From Acidobacteriota bacterium (GTDB lineage: Bacteria; Acidobacteriota; Thermoanaerobaculia; Multivoradales; J023): a stretch of DNA of 62,595 nt. Location: the NCBI GenBank assembly GCA_029263395.1, contig JAJCXO010000269.1:1-62595 (forward strand), in the 5' to 3' direction. Below are positions 1 through 7,699 of this stretch, one piece after another. The stretch's first letter is position 1, and each line of letters opens with the position of its first letter. Both the position numbers and the translations under genes were made by a program. The notes beneath the pieces are model-generated. The model searched no databases. It saw only the letters and a list, made by a program, of their open reading frames with translations, and was not told the origin of the DNA.

Positions 1-3000
1 CGATGGTGCGCCGCCAAGTCCAACCCGCGGGCGGTCCTTGACGATTTCCAGCACCGGTGGTGCCCCCGCCAGCTGACTGCGCCAGTATGAGAGCTCACGC
101 TCGAGCACCGAGCCCTCGAGCCATTGGCGCTGCCACACCGCATAGTCGGCGTATTGCAGCGGCAAGGCAGCGAGCGGCGCCGGCTGTCCCGTGACCAGGG
201 CCTCGTAGAGCACGGCGACCTCGCTCCGGAAGACGTTCATCGACCAGCCATCCGAGGCGATGTGATGTTGGGTCAAGAGCAGCACGTGATCGGCGTCGGC
301 GAGCTTCAGCAGTTGGCCACGAATCGGCAGCTCACGGCGGAGATCGAACGGTCGTACTGCCGCCTCTGCAGCCAGTCGTCGGGCCACGGCCAAGCCGTCT
401 TCCGCCTCCAGCCCACGCAGGTCGACCCGTCCGAGCCGCCAGTCGCTAACCCGGTCGATACGCTGCTCCAGCACCCCCTCGGATTCGGCGAAGACGGTGT
501 GCAGGACTTCGTGGCGATCGATCACCATGGCCAGCGCGCCTTCGAGCGCCGCAGTGTCGAGGTGACCTTCGAGGCGCAACGCCAGCGGCATGTTGTAGGC
601 CGCGCTCGTCGGATCCAGCTGATGGAGGATCCACAACCGCTGCTGGGCGAACGATAGCGGCAGGGGCTGGTTTCGTGCTGCCCGCTCGATCACCGGCAGC
701 TCCGCCGAGGAATCGCCGCCGAGCGCCACCCGTCGCGCCAGAGCGGCCACCGTAGAGTGTTCGAACAGCTCGCGCAGCGGCAACTCCACACCCAACGCAC
801 GGCTGACCCGCGACATGATGCGGGTCGCCAGCAGCGAATGGCCGCCGAGGGCGAAGAAATCGTCGTCGATGCCGATCCCAGTCACCCCCAACACCTCTTC
901 GAAGATCCGCAGCAGGATCTCTTCCGTCGGGTGACGCGGCGCCATCGCGGCCGTGGTGTCGCCGGTGAGCTGGACTTCCGGGGCCGGCAGCGCCTTGCGA
1001 TCCACCTTGCCGTTGGCATTGAGCGGCAGCTGGTCGAGCACTGTGATGCTCGCTGGCACCATAAAGGCTGGCAACTGATGGGAAAGGAACTCGTGCAGCT
1101 CCTGCGGTGAGGGCGCCGCATCCATCACCGTCACATAGGCTGCCAAACGACGATCTCCCGGCAGGTCCTCGCGCACCACCACCACCGTCGAAGCGATCGC
1201 CGGATGCTCGCCGAGGGCCGACGCGATCTCTCCCAGCTCGATGCGGTAACCCCGCAGCTTGATCTGGAAATCGGCCCGGCCGCGGAACTCCACTGCGCCA
1301 CCGGTGAGCCATCGGGCAATATCGCCGGTGCGGTAGAGCCGTTCACCGAAACCAAAGGGTGACGGCATGAAGCGCTCCGCAGTCAGCCCCGGCCGCGACT
1401 CGTAGCCACGCGCCAGGCCGACGCCGCCAGCGTAGAGCTCGCCCCAGACGCCGACCGGTCTCGGTCGCAGATCCTCCCCCAGCACGTAAACCTGCGAATA
1501 GCGCAGCGGTCGCCCGATCGGCACCGTTGCCGAGGGTTCGGCCGGCGACGTCGGGTGGGTGGTGGTGAAGACCGTGTTCTCGGTCGGGCCGTAACCGTTG
1601 ATTAGCCGCACCTGCGGCGCCTGTTCGTGGAGCTGGCGGACGTGGGACGGCGACAGCACGTCACCTCCCGCCAACAGGGTCCGCAGACCACTGAGGGCTG
1701 GCAGCTGCTCCTCCACCATTTGGTGGAATAGACCGGCGGTCAGCCAGGCCGCATCGACCCGCTGGTGGACCAACAGCTCTCCGACCTCGGCCAGCGACGG
1801 TGGCCCCGAGCGCTGCACCACCAGCCGGCTGCCGTTGAGCAGTGCCCCCCACAGCTCGAGGGTCGAGGCATCGAAGGACAACGACGACATGTGCAGGATC
1901 GAGGCGTGGGCGGCGATGTCGAAGGTGAGGTTGTCATGGACTGTCCGCACCACCGCGCGATGCGGCACCGCAACCCCTTTGGGGCGCCCTGTGGAACCTG
2001 AGGTAAAGAGAATGTAGGCCAGCTGGTCGCCGTTGCCGCGGCGCGGCAGCGGACCTCTCGGCCAGCGCTGGATACGCTGCCAGATCTGGTCCATGCACAG
2101 ATAGCCGGCCGCGGGAGATGGCAGCCGCTCGACCAGTTGGGTTGTCGTCAGAATCACCGTCAGGCCGGCGTCCTCGATCAGCGACCGCAGGCGTTCGACC
2201 GGATAGTCCGGATCCAAAGGCACATAGACGCCGCCCGCCTTCAAGATGGCGAGGAGGCTGAGCACCGCAGCCGGCGAGCGCTCCAGGCACATGCCGACCC
2301 GGGTCTCCGCCACCACACCGCGGGCACGCAACTCATGCGCCAGCTGGTTGGCCCGTGCATCCAGCTCACCGTAGCTCAGAGTGGCGTCTGAGAGCTGTAG
2401 GGCCACCCGGTCCGGGTGGGCAGCGGCGCACTCGCCGAACAACTCGTCGAGAGACAACGTCGGCAGCTCACCAGCAGTGTCATTCCATTCTGTCACCAGC
2501 TGGTGGCGCTCGGCGGCGGTGACGATATCGATCTCCGCTAGCGGCAGGGTCGGCCGACTCAGGACCGCCGTCACGAAGGTCTCGAGCAGGCGCGCATAAC
2601 CGTCGAGCACGCGGCGGATCGTCGATGCCTCGAACAGATCCGTCGCGTACTCCAGCAGCACTACCAAACACCCGTCATCGCTGACCAGCTTCAGGGTGAG
2701 GTCGTAGTGGGCCGACACCGCCTCGTGCTCGAAAGGCAGGAAGTCGAGCCCGAACTCGGCCTCGGCCGAGTCCTCAGCTTCGGCATAGTCGGTCTGGAAG
2801 ACCACCTGGAACAGTGGGCTGCGGTCCAGCTTGCGCTCGGGCTGCAGCTCGTCGACCAGTTTTTCGAACGGCAGATCTTGATGCGCTAGGGCATCGACCA
2901 CGGTCTGCTGCGACTTCGCCAGCAGCTCGCCGACCGTGAGGCCGGCCAGCGGACCGATCCGCAGCACCAGCATGTTGACGAAGAAGCCGATGAGATTTTC

Positions 3001-3909
3001 GGTCTCGACATCCTGGCGCCCCGCGACCGCCGTTCCAATGCAGAAGTCGTCCTGGCCAGAGAAGCGCGCCAGCATCGCCTGGAAGGCCGCCAAGCCGACC
3101 ATGAACACCGTGCACCCCTGCTCCTCGGCCAGCTGGGCCACACGCCGGCCGAGCCGACGTGAGAGCGGCCGCTCAACGATGGCGCCAGCATCGCCGCGGG
3201 GCTGCGATGGTTGCCGGTCGCGCGGCAGCGTCAGCTCCTGCGGCTCACCCGCCAGCTGCCGTTGCCAGTAAGCGAGCTGGCGGCGGCAGACCTCGCCGAC
3301 AAACCACTCGCGCTGCCACTCGGAATAGTCGGCGTATTGGATAGCGAGGGCCGGCAGATCCACCCGCTGGCCGGCCAGCTCCGCCGCATAGATGGTCAAC
3401 AGCTCTTCGACAAAAACGGTGACCGAGCGGCCATCAGAAATGACGTGGTGCATCGAGGCCAGCAGGACATGTTCATCGGTCGACAGCCGCACCGCGGTAA
3501 GCCGCAGCAAGGGACCTTCCGCCAGCGAGAACGGCGCCTCGGCCTCCTGCGCGACCTGGTGCCGAGCGGCCTCCTCACGAGCCGACGGCGACAGGTCGGA
3601 CAGGTCGAGCCGCCGAAGGCGGACCGTGCCGCGCGGCGACACCACCTGCATCGGCTCGCCATCGATCTCGAAGAAGGTCGTGCGCAAGCTCTCGTGACGA
3701 TCGACCATCGCTTCGAGAGCATGCTCCAAGGCGTCGAGGGACAACGGCCCATGGACCCGACGGGGCATGAACATGTTGTAGACGCAGCTCGCTGGCTCCA
3801 ATCGATGGAGGAACCACAACCGCTGCTGGGCAAACGACGCCGGAAAGACGAAAACTTCGTCCTCGTCTTCTTTTGCACCTTGGTCCAAGACTGGCTCGAG
3901 CAAAGTCAC
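1..3909 (-). CDS. NRPS, C-A-T-C... (3' end beyond window)
   Basis: Start of a non-ribosomal peptide synthetase that adds one residue and begins a second module; 1303 codons are present with no stop before the left edge. I chose the GTG at 3909 because GAGG lies about 7 nt upstream and the frame leads straight into a C domain. Domains by residue: C about 20-460 (HHVISDG, H154/H155), A about 475-985 (SGSTGRPKG near 635), T about 990-1060 (GGHSLL, Ser about 1025), second C from about 1090 (HHIASDGWS near 1215), cut by the window edge. The A-domain pocket, read by eye against GrsA, is D-A-L-T-L-G-G-V-F-K. It is hydrophobic and resembles Val-type codes only loosely, so I do not assign a substrate. 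It follows the methyltransferase gene by 49 bp and should act last among the visible synthetases. No thioesterase is seen; it probably lies further left. Confidence 0.93.
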   Translation of the reverse strand, partial: MTLLEPVLDQGAKEDEDEVFVFPASFAQQRLWFLHRLEPASCVYNMFMPRRVHGPLSLDALEHALEAMVDRHESLRTTFFEIDGEPMQVVSPRGTVRLRRLDLSDLSPSAREEAARHQVAQEAEAPFSLAEGPLLRLTAVRLSTDEHVLLASMHHVISDGRSVTVFVEELLTIYAAELAGQRVDLPALAIQYADYSEWQREWFVGEVCRRQLAYWQRQLAGEPQELTLPRDRQPSQPRGDAGAIVERPLSRRLGRRVAQLAEEQGCTVFMVGLAAFQAMLARFSGQDDFCIGTAVAGRQDVETENLIGFFVNMLVLRIGPLAGLTVGELLAKSQQTVVDALAHQDLPFEKLVDELQPERKLDRSPLFQVVFQTDYAEAEDSAEAEFGLDFLPFEHEAVSAHYDLTLKLVSDDGCLVVLLEYATDLFEASTIRRVLDGYARLLETFVTAVLSRPTLPLAEIDIVTAAERHQLVTEWNDTAGELPTLSLDELFGECAAAHPDRVALQLSDATLSYGELDARANQLAHELRARGVVAETRVGMCLERSPAAVLSLLAILKAGGVYVPLDPDYPVERLRSLIEDAGLTVILTTTQLVERLPSPAAGYLCMDQIWQRIQRWPRGPLPRRGNGDQLAYILFTSGSTGRPKGVAVPHRAVVRTVHDNLTFDIAAHASILHMSSLSFDASTLELWGALLNGSRLVVQRSGPPSLAEVGELLVHQRVDAAWLTAGLFHQMVEEQLPALSGLRTLLAGGDVLSPSHVRQLHEQAPQVRLINGYGPTENTVFTTTHPTSPAEPSATVPIGRPLRYSQVYVLGEDLRPRPVGVWGELYAGGVGLARGYESRPGLTAERFMPSPFGFGERLYRTGDIARWLTGGAVEFRGRADFQIKLRGYRIELGEIASALGEHPAIASTVVVVREDLPGDRRLAAYVTVMDAAPSPQELHEFLSHQLPAFMVPASITVLDQLPLNANGKVDRKALPAPEVQLTGDTTAAMAPRHPTEEILLRIFEEVLGVTGIGIDDDFFALGGHSLLATRIMSRVSRALGVELPLRELFEHSTVAALARRVALGGDSSAELPVIERAARNQPLPLSFAQQRLWILHQLDPTSAAYNMPLALRLEGHLDTAALEGALAMVIDRHEVLHTVFAESEGVLEQRIDRVSDWRLGRVDLRGLEAEDGLAVARRLAAEAAVRPFDLRRELPIRGQLLKLADADHVLLLTQHHIASDGWSMNVFRSEVAVLYEALVTGQPAPLAALPLQYADYAVWQRQWLEGSVLERELSYWRSQLAGAPPVLEIVKDRPRVGLGGAPS

Positions 3910-3958
3910 GGCTTACCTCTAGCGATATTCACGGAAACGGGAACGGGTGGTTCGGAAA

Positions 3959-5791
3959 TCAGAAACCGGCTTGCGCGGCCCAGTCGAGAAAAACTTCCTG
4001 CAGCTCGCGGGGCACGCCCCATCGCTCGCCGGAAGGCGTCGCCAGCTCCTGCCGCAGGCGGTCTTCGGAGATCCCGACCTCGCCCCGCAGCTCGTCGAAG
4101 CCACCACGGAAGAGCAGCGACAAGCGTTGTACCAGCTCGCGGTCGCCGCGATCTAGTTCGCCATTGCCGTCGGCGCGCACTGCGCGGGTGACCGCTGCGC
4201 GCCGCGGCACGTAAACCAAACGGTCACTGAACAGCGGCACGTCATCGACTTCGGGATAGGTCAAGTACTCCTTCACGACCTCTTCGAATCGATCCAGACT
4301 CTCAGTGATCTCGCCACCCAGGCCATACATGCCGATCAGGTAGGTCAGTCCGACCTTGCGAATCTCCGCCGCGTCGGCATCCGGCAGCGAGAAAACGAAG
4401 GGGTCACTCATCTCGAACACTTCGACGTTGCGGAATCTACTGCTCAGCAGCAGCGTCGCCTGGTAGATAGGCCCGATGTGAGCGTAGTCGTGGCCGGTCT
4501 GGCTGTAGTTGTGCACGATCTCGTGAAACCAGCGACCGACCGGTCCCTGGTCGAAGAAGTCGTGAAAGACGATGGTGCCGCCGATGCGCAACAGGCTGTA
4601 GGCCTCCCGCACCGCCTCGAGGATCGGCTGGATGTGATGGGTACCGTAGGCGAACATCACTCCGTCGAGCTGCTCAGAGGCAAAGGTACGGCTCAGATGG
4701 CAGCCGTCCTCACGCGACATCGGTCCCCAAACGCCGCCTTTGAGAAACATGTGGCGCGCGATGTCGTTGGTGACCAAGAGCGGTGAACTCGCCGGCCGCA
4801 GCGCTTCGGCGACCAGCTCGAGCAAGGCCGGCACCGTGACCCCACGGTCGGCACGCCCTTCGACCAACCGGGTGCATTCCGCCGCCTGCAGCTCGTCCAG
4901 CATGTCGGCCTCGAGTACGAAGGAGCTGGTGGCGAGACCGCCCTCCGGATCGGGAGCAAACAGCAGCGCCGGCGTCGCTGGTGAGCCGGGATTCACTACC
5001 AGCAGCACGGCGCCGCCGTCGCCGGCCAACAGACCACCGAGTCGAGCGCCATGCTGCGCGGAGAGATTGTGCAGCTCCAGCATCCGTGCTCGATCGCAGT
5101 CGACGACGATCATCCGTGCTTCGCTGAGCTTGCGCAGCCCTTCGTGCAGGCGCCAAACGTAGCCATCACCGCCCAGCACATCGAGAAATGCCGCACGCCC
5201 GTAGCCGGAAGTCTCCTGCAGAAGCTGTAGCAGCGTCTGGGCTCCCAGCCAGCGGCCGGCTTGGAAATGCTCCATCCCGAAGGTGTATTCGACACCGCGG
5301 CCGCCGAGATCGAAGTCGCCGCCTTCCATCGCCTGCCAGATCTCCAAGTAGTCGGCATCGCGGCGCAGGATCCTCTCGAGGGCCACCGAGTCGCCATGTC
5401 GCCGAACGCGATCGCGCCAGGCGGCGAGCAGCTCGGCGGTAGGCATGCGACCGAGGGCTTCGAGCTCCTCCACCGACCACAGGGCCGGAAAGACGAGGTG
5501 AAACGCCGGCGCCAGCGCGCGCGCCACCGCTGGCGGCAGGTGCTCCTCGAGCAGCTGCCAGACGGTTTCGCTGGTGCGCGCGCCGCCGATCAGCTCGTTG
5601 AGTCCGATGGTCTTGCGATGTAGGTCTTCGAGGTTGGATTCACTGGCTCGTTGTAGGCGGCGGATAGGGATGCCGAGGTCACGGACAATACGCGCCTCGG
5701 CCGAAAGCTCGGCCGGACGCCCTCCGTCGTCGGTCCTCTCCGGCCCATCGGTGAATTCGGCGGGAGCCCGCTGCTGCAGTATGGCGGTCAT
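3959..5791 (-). CDS. Class I SAM-dependent methyltransferase-like protein
   Basis: Predicted cytoplasmic SAM methyltransferase of 610 residues, probably a tailoring enzyme for the lipopeptide, though the target is unknown. The SAM-binding core is visible as FLDVLGGDGY (about residue 200), an acidic VVDCD strand after it, and a motif-IV/V block GVMFAYGTHHIQ then LLRIGGTIVFHDFF (about 375-410). It is much longer than a minimal methyltransferase (about 250), so the N-terminal 190 residues and the roughly 130 residues between core motifs may form a helical substrate domain. The frame stays open to a TTG at 5938 overlapping the exporter stop, and an ATG lies at 5923. I prefer the ATG at 5791: AAGGGG sits 8 nt upstream, and the extra codons would read through a 19-bp non-triplet repeat array. 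It could instead be a non-methylating SAM-fold protein. Confidence 0.72.
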   Translation of the reverse strand: MTAILQQRAPAEFTDGPERTDDGGRPAELSAEARIVRDLGIPIRRLQRASESNLEDLHRKTIGLNELIGGARTSETVWQLLEEHLPPAVARALAPAFHLVFPALWSVEELEALGRMPTAELLAAWRDRVRRHGDSVALERILRRDADYLEIWQAMEGGDFDLGGRGVEYTFGMEHFQAGRWLGAQTLLQLLQETSGYGRAAFLDVLGGDGYVWRLHEGLRKLSEARMIVVDCDRARMLELHNLSAQHGARLGGLLAGDGGAVLLVVNPGSPATPALLFAPDPEGGLATSSFVLEADMLDELQAAECTRLVEGRADRGVTVPALLELVAEALRPASSPLLVTNDIARHMFLKGGVWGPMSREDGCHLSRTFASEQLDGVMFAYGTHHIQPILEAVREAYSLLRIGGTIVFHDFFDQGPVGRWFHEIVHNYSQTGHDYAHIGPIYQATLLLSSRFRNVEVFEMSDPFVFSLPDADAAEIRKVGLTYLIGMYGLGGEITESLDRFEEVVKEYLTYPEVDDVPLFSDRLVYVPRRAAVTRAVRADGNGELDRGDRELVQRLSLLFRGGFDELRGEVGISEDRLRQELATPSGERWGVPRELQEVFLDWAAQAGF

Positions 5792-5803
5792 TCGAGTTAC
5801 CCC

Positions 5804-5917
5804 TTTGGCATGGATTCCGAGGTGTTCGCGTTGTTCAGAGGTGGTGGCACCGTTTCGAGGTGATGGCGCCATTCCGAGGGTGTTAGGGTCTTTCGAGGCG
5901 TTGGAGTCATTCCGCGG
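5804..5917. repeat. Six tandem 19-bp imperfect repeats
   Basis: Six head-to-tail units with an exact 19-bp period (5804, 5823, 5842, 5861, 5880, 5899). On the plus strand each ends in TTC(C/G)(A/G)GAGG or a close variant (TTCAGAGG, TTCCGCGG); on the minus strand each starts CCTCGGAA-like. A 19-bp unit is not a multiple of three, so this is unlikely to be coding. It fills the exporter-methyltransferase spacer and abuts the AAGGGG ribosome-binding site at 5800-5805. Confidence 0.85.
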
Positions 5918-5934
5918 TGTCATAGGTGATGGCC

Positions 5935-7593
5935 TCAACTGGCGATGCCCGAGACCTGCAGACGTTCGACCGAGCCGCCGGAGACCACTTGCCCTTCTTC
6001 CAGTTTGATGACGCGGTCAGCCAAGTCATAAAAACGATCATCGTGGCTGATAACGAAGATGGTCTTGCCCTTGGCTTTGAGGTCGGGCAACAGCTCGCGG
6101 TAGAAGAACTCTCTGAACTGCGGATCCTGATCGGCGGCCCATTCGTCAAAGAGGTAGAAGGGCCGATCTTCCAGGTAAGCGGTCAAGAGTCCAAGACGCT
6201 TCTTCTGGCCCTGCGACAGCTCCACCGTCGACAGCTGCCCGTCTTCGATCTCGACCTTGTGATCGAGCCCTAACCGAACGAGGATGTCGCGCGCTCGGAC
6301 ATCGATGTCCGGACCATCGAGGCCCAGCAAGGTGGTGAACAGGAACAAATCCGCGAACACCACGGTGAACTGTTGGCGGTAGGCGTCCCGGTTCTCCGTC
6401 GTCACCGCAGTGCCACCGAGCCGGATCTCACCGGCGCTGGGCTCGTAGAGACCGAGCAGAATCTTGGCCAGCGAGGTCTTGCCACTGCCGTTGCCGCCGA
6501 CGATGAACACCAGCTCGCCAGGCGCGAAGCGCAGGTCGATGGGGCCGACGGTGAAACTCCGCGAGTCGTCGTCGGCCGGGTACTCATAGCGGACGTCCTC
6601 CATCTCGAGGACACCGCCGCCACCGGCACCCAACAAGGTCTGGGGGCTCTCGGTCTCGTCGACCAGATCGTTGGCGAAGGACAGACCCAGCGACTCGACC
6701 TTGTCCATGGCGATGTTGGCCTGGGCCAGACCCGGAATGGCATCGAGTAGCTCGCCGATCGGATTGACGATGAACAGCAGCGCCAAGATGTAGCCAACCA
6801 TCACGTGGGTCGACACATCGCCGAGCAGCGGCGCGGCGAACAGCAGCGCCCCGATACAGGCAAACAGCAGGGTTTGCGACCAGGCGTCGGCAATGTTGAA
6901 GATGTTGCGCGCCGAGAGATTCGCCTGCCGAAACTGCTGGCCGGTTTCTTCCAGCATCCCCAGGAAGGCCAGACGCCGGGGCTGGTGCATCTTGAGCTCC
7001 TTGGTGCCGTGGGTCAAGGAGCGAAAGTGGCCGTAGAGTTCGTCAACGATCTTGCGACCTTGACGCTGCTTTTTCTCCGCGATCGACATCGGTAACTGGT
7101 AGCTGATCGAGCCGATCGCCAAGGCGCCGCACAGCACCAGCAGCAGCTTCCAGGACAACGTACCGAGATAGATCAGGGTCCCGGTGACCAGCGTCATATT
7201 GATGCAGATCAGGGGAATGTTGGCCAGGGCGGTGGAGATCGAGGCGACGTCGCTGGTCAGGGCCGCCCACAACCTCGAGGGACCGATCTTCTCCAGCTGA
7301 GCGAGCGGTGCCCCCAGGACCCGCTGTGACAGATCCATGCGCAGGTTGAGAATCGCATTCTGGCCAATTCTTGCCAGCAGGTATTGCGAAACTACGGTCA
7401 GCAGCGGCGACAGCAGCATCATGCCGACGAAGCCCATCAACAGCCACTGATCCGCCAGCGGGTCCTTCTGCTCGAGGCTCTGGTTGATGATGGCCAGCAG
7501 CGCCGCAGTTGCACCGCCACTCAGCGCCCCCATTAAGATCGCTACCAACAGGCCGATGAGGTATTTCTGCACCAGCAGCTTGAGAACTCTCAT
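5935..7593 (-). CDS. Cyclic peptide/lipopeptide ABC exporter (SyrD/PvdE type)
   Basis: Inner-membrane half-transporter (552 residues) fused to its ATPase, probably exporting the finished peptide or a precursor. The N-terminal half carries about six hydrophobic segments (about 10-310). The ATPase has Walker A GGNGSGKTS near residue 370, signature LSQGQKKR, and the family-diagnostic Walker B stretch LFDEWAADQDPQFR followed by ISHDDRFYD. That LFDEWAADQDP form is typical of exporters in pyoverdine, syringomycin and cyanobacterial lipopeptide clusters. I use the ATG at 7593, with AGGAG 7 nt upstream (7601-7605); the GTG at 7599 is only one base from that site. The start overlaps the stop of the small ORF upstream in an ATGA junction, so translation is probably coupled. 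Confidence 0.93.
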   Translation of the reverse strand: MRVLKLLVQKYLIGLLVAILMGALSGGATAALLAIINQSLEQKDPLADQWLLMGFVGMMLLSPLLTVVSQYLLARIGQNAILNLRMDLSQRVLGAPLAQLEKIGPSRLWAALTSDVASISTALANIPLICINMTLVTGTLIYLGTLSWKLLLVLCGALAIGSISYQLPMSIAEKKQRQGRKIVDELYGHFRSLTHGTKELKMHQPRRLAFLGMLEETGQQFRQANLSARNIFNIADAWSQTLLFACIGALLFAAPLLGDVSTHVMVGYILALLFIVNPIGELLDAIPGLAQANIAMDKVESLGLSFANDLVDETESPQTLLGAGGGGVLEMEDVRYEYPADDDSRSFTVGPIDLRFAPGELVFIVGGNGSGKTSLAKILLGLYEPSAGEIRLGGTAVTTENRDAYRQQFTVVFADLFLFTTLLGLDGPDIDVRARDILVRLGLDHKVEIEDGQLSTVELSQGQKKRLGLLTAYLEDRPFYLFDEWAADQDPQFREFFYRELLPDLKAKGKTIFVISHDDRFYDLADRVIKLEEGQVVSGGSVERLQVSGIAS

Positions 7594-7685
7594 CGCCACA
7601 CTCCTGCGGAGGTCAGCGCTCTATCGGTGGCCTGGTCGATGACTCCCGACCTAGACATTTGTGGGTCGAACGATTTCTTGCTCAT
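7590..7685 (-). CDS. Small ORF (31 aa) coupled to the exporter
   Basis: A short reading frame that fills the gap between the NRPS stop (7700) and the exporter start. It encodes 31 residues beginning MSKKSFDPQM and ending SAGVWR. GAGG at 7693-7696 is 7 nt before the ATG at 7685, and its TGA overlaps the exporter ATG (ATGA). I recognise no family: it is far too short for an MbtH protein (about 70 aa) and has no hydrophobic segment or cysteine. It may be a real small protein, or a translated leader whose main role is to bring ribosomes to the exporter start. The spacing, ribosome-binding site and overlap are seen; function is unknown. Confidence 0.5.
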   Translation of the reverse strand: MSKKSFDPQMSRSGVIDQATDRALTSAGVWR

Positions 7686-7699
7686 GGGTTGACCTCGTG

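Noticed and set aside
5792-5938. N-terminal extension of the methyltransferase from TTG 5938 or ATG 5923
   Set aside because: It would translate a 19-bp non-triplet repeat array; the ATG at 5791 has a good AAGGGG site and the domain begins after it.
7594-7699. MbtH-like gene in the NRPS-exporter gap
   Set aside because: The only ORF there has 31 codons and none of the conserved MbtH residues.
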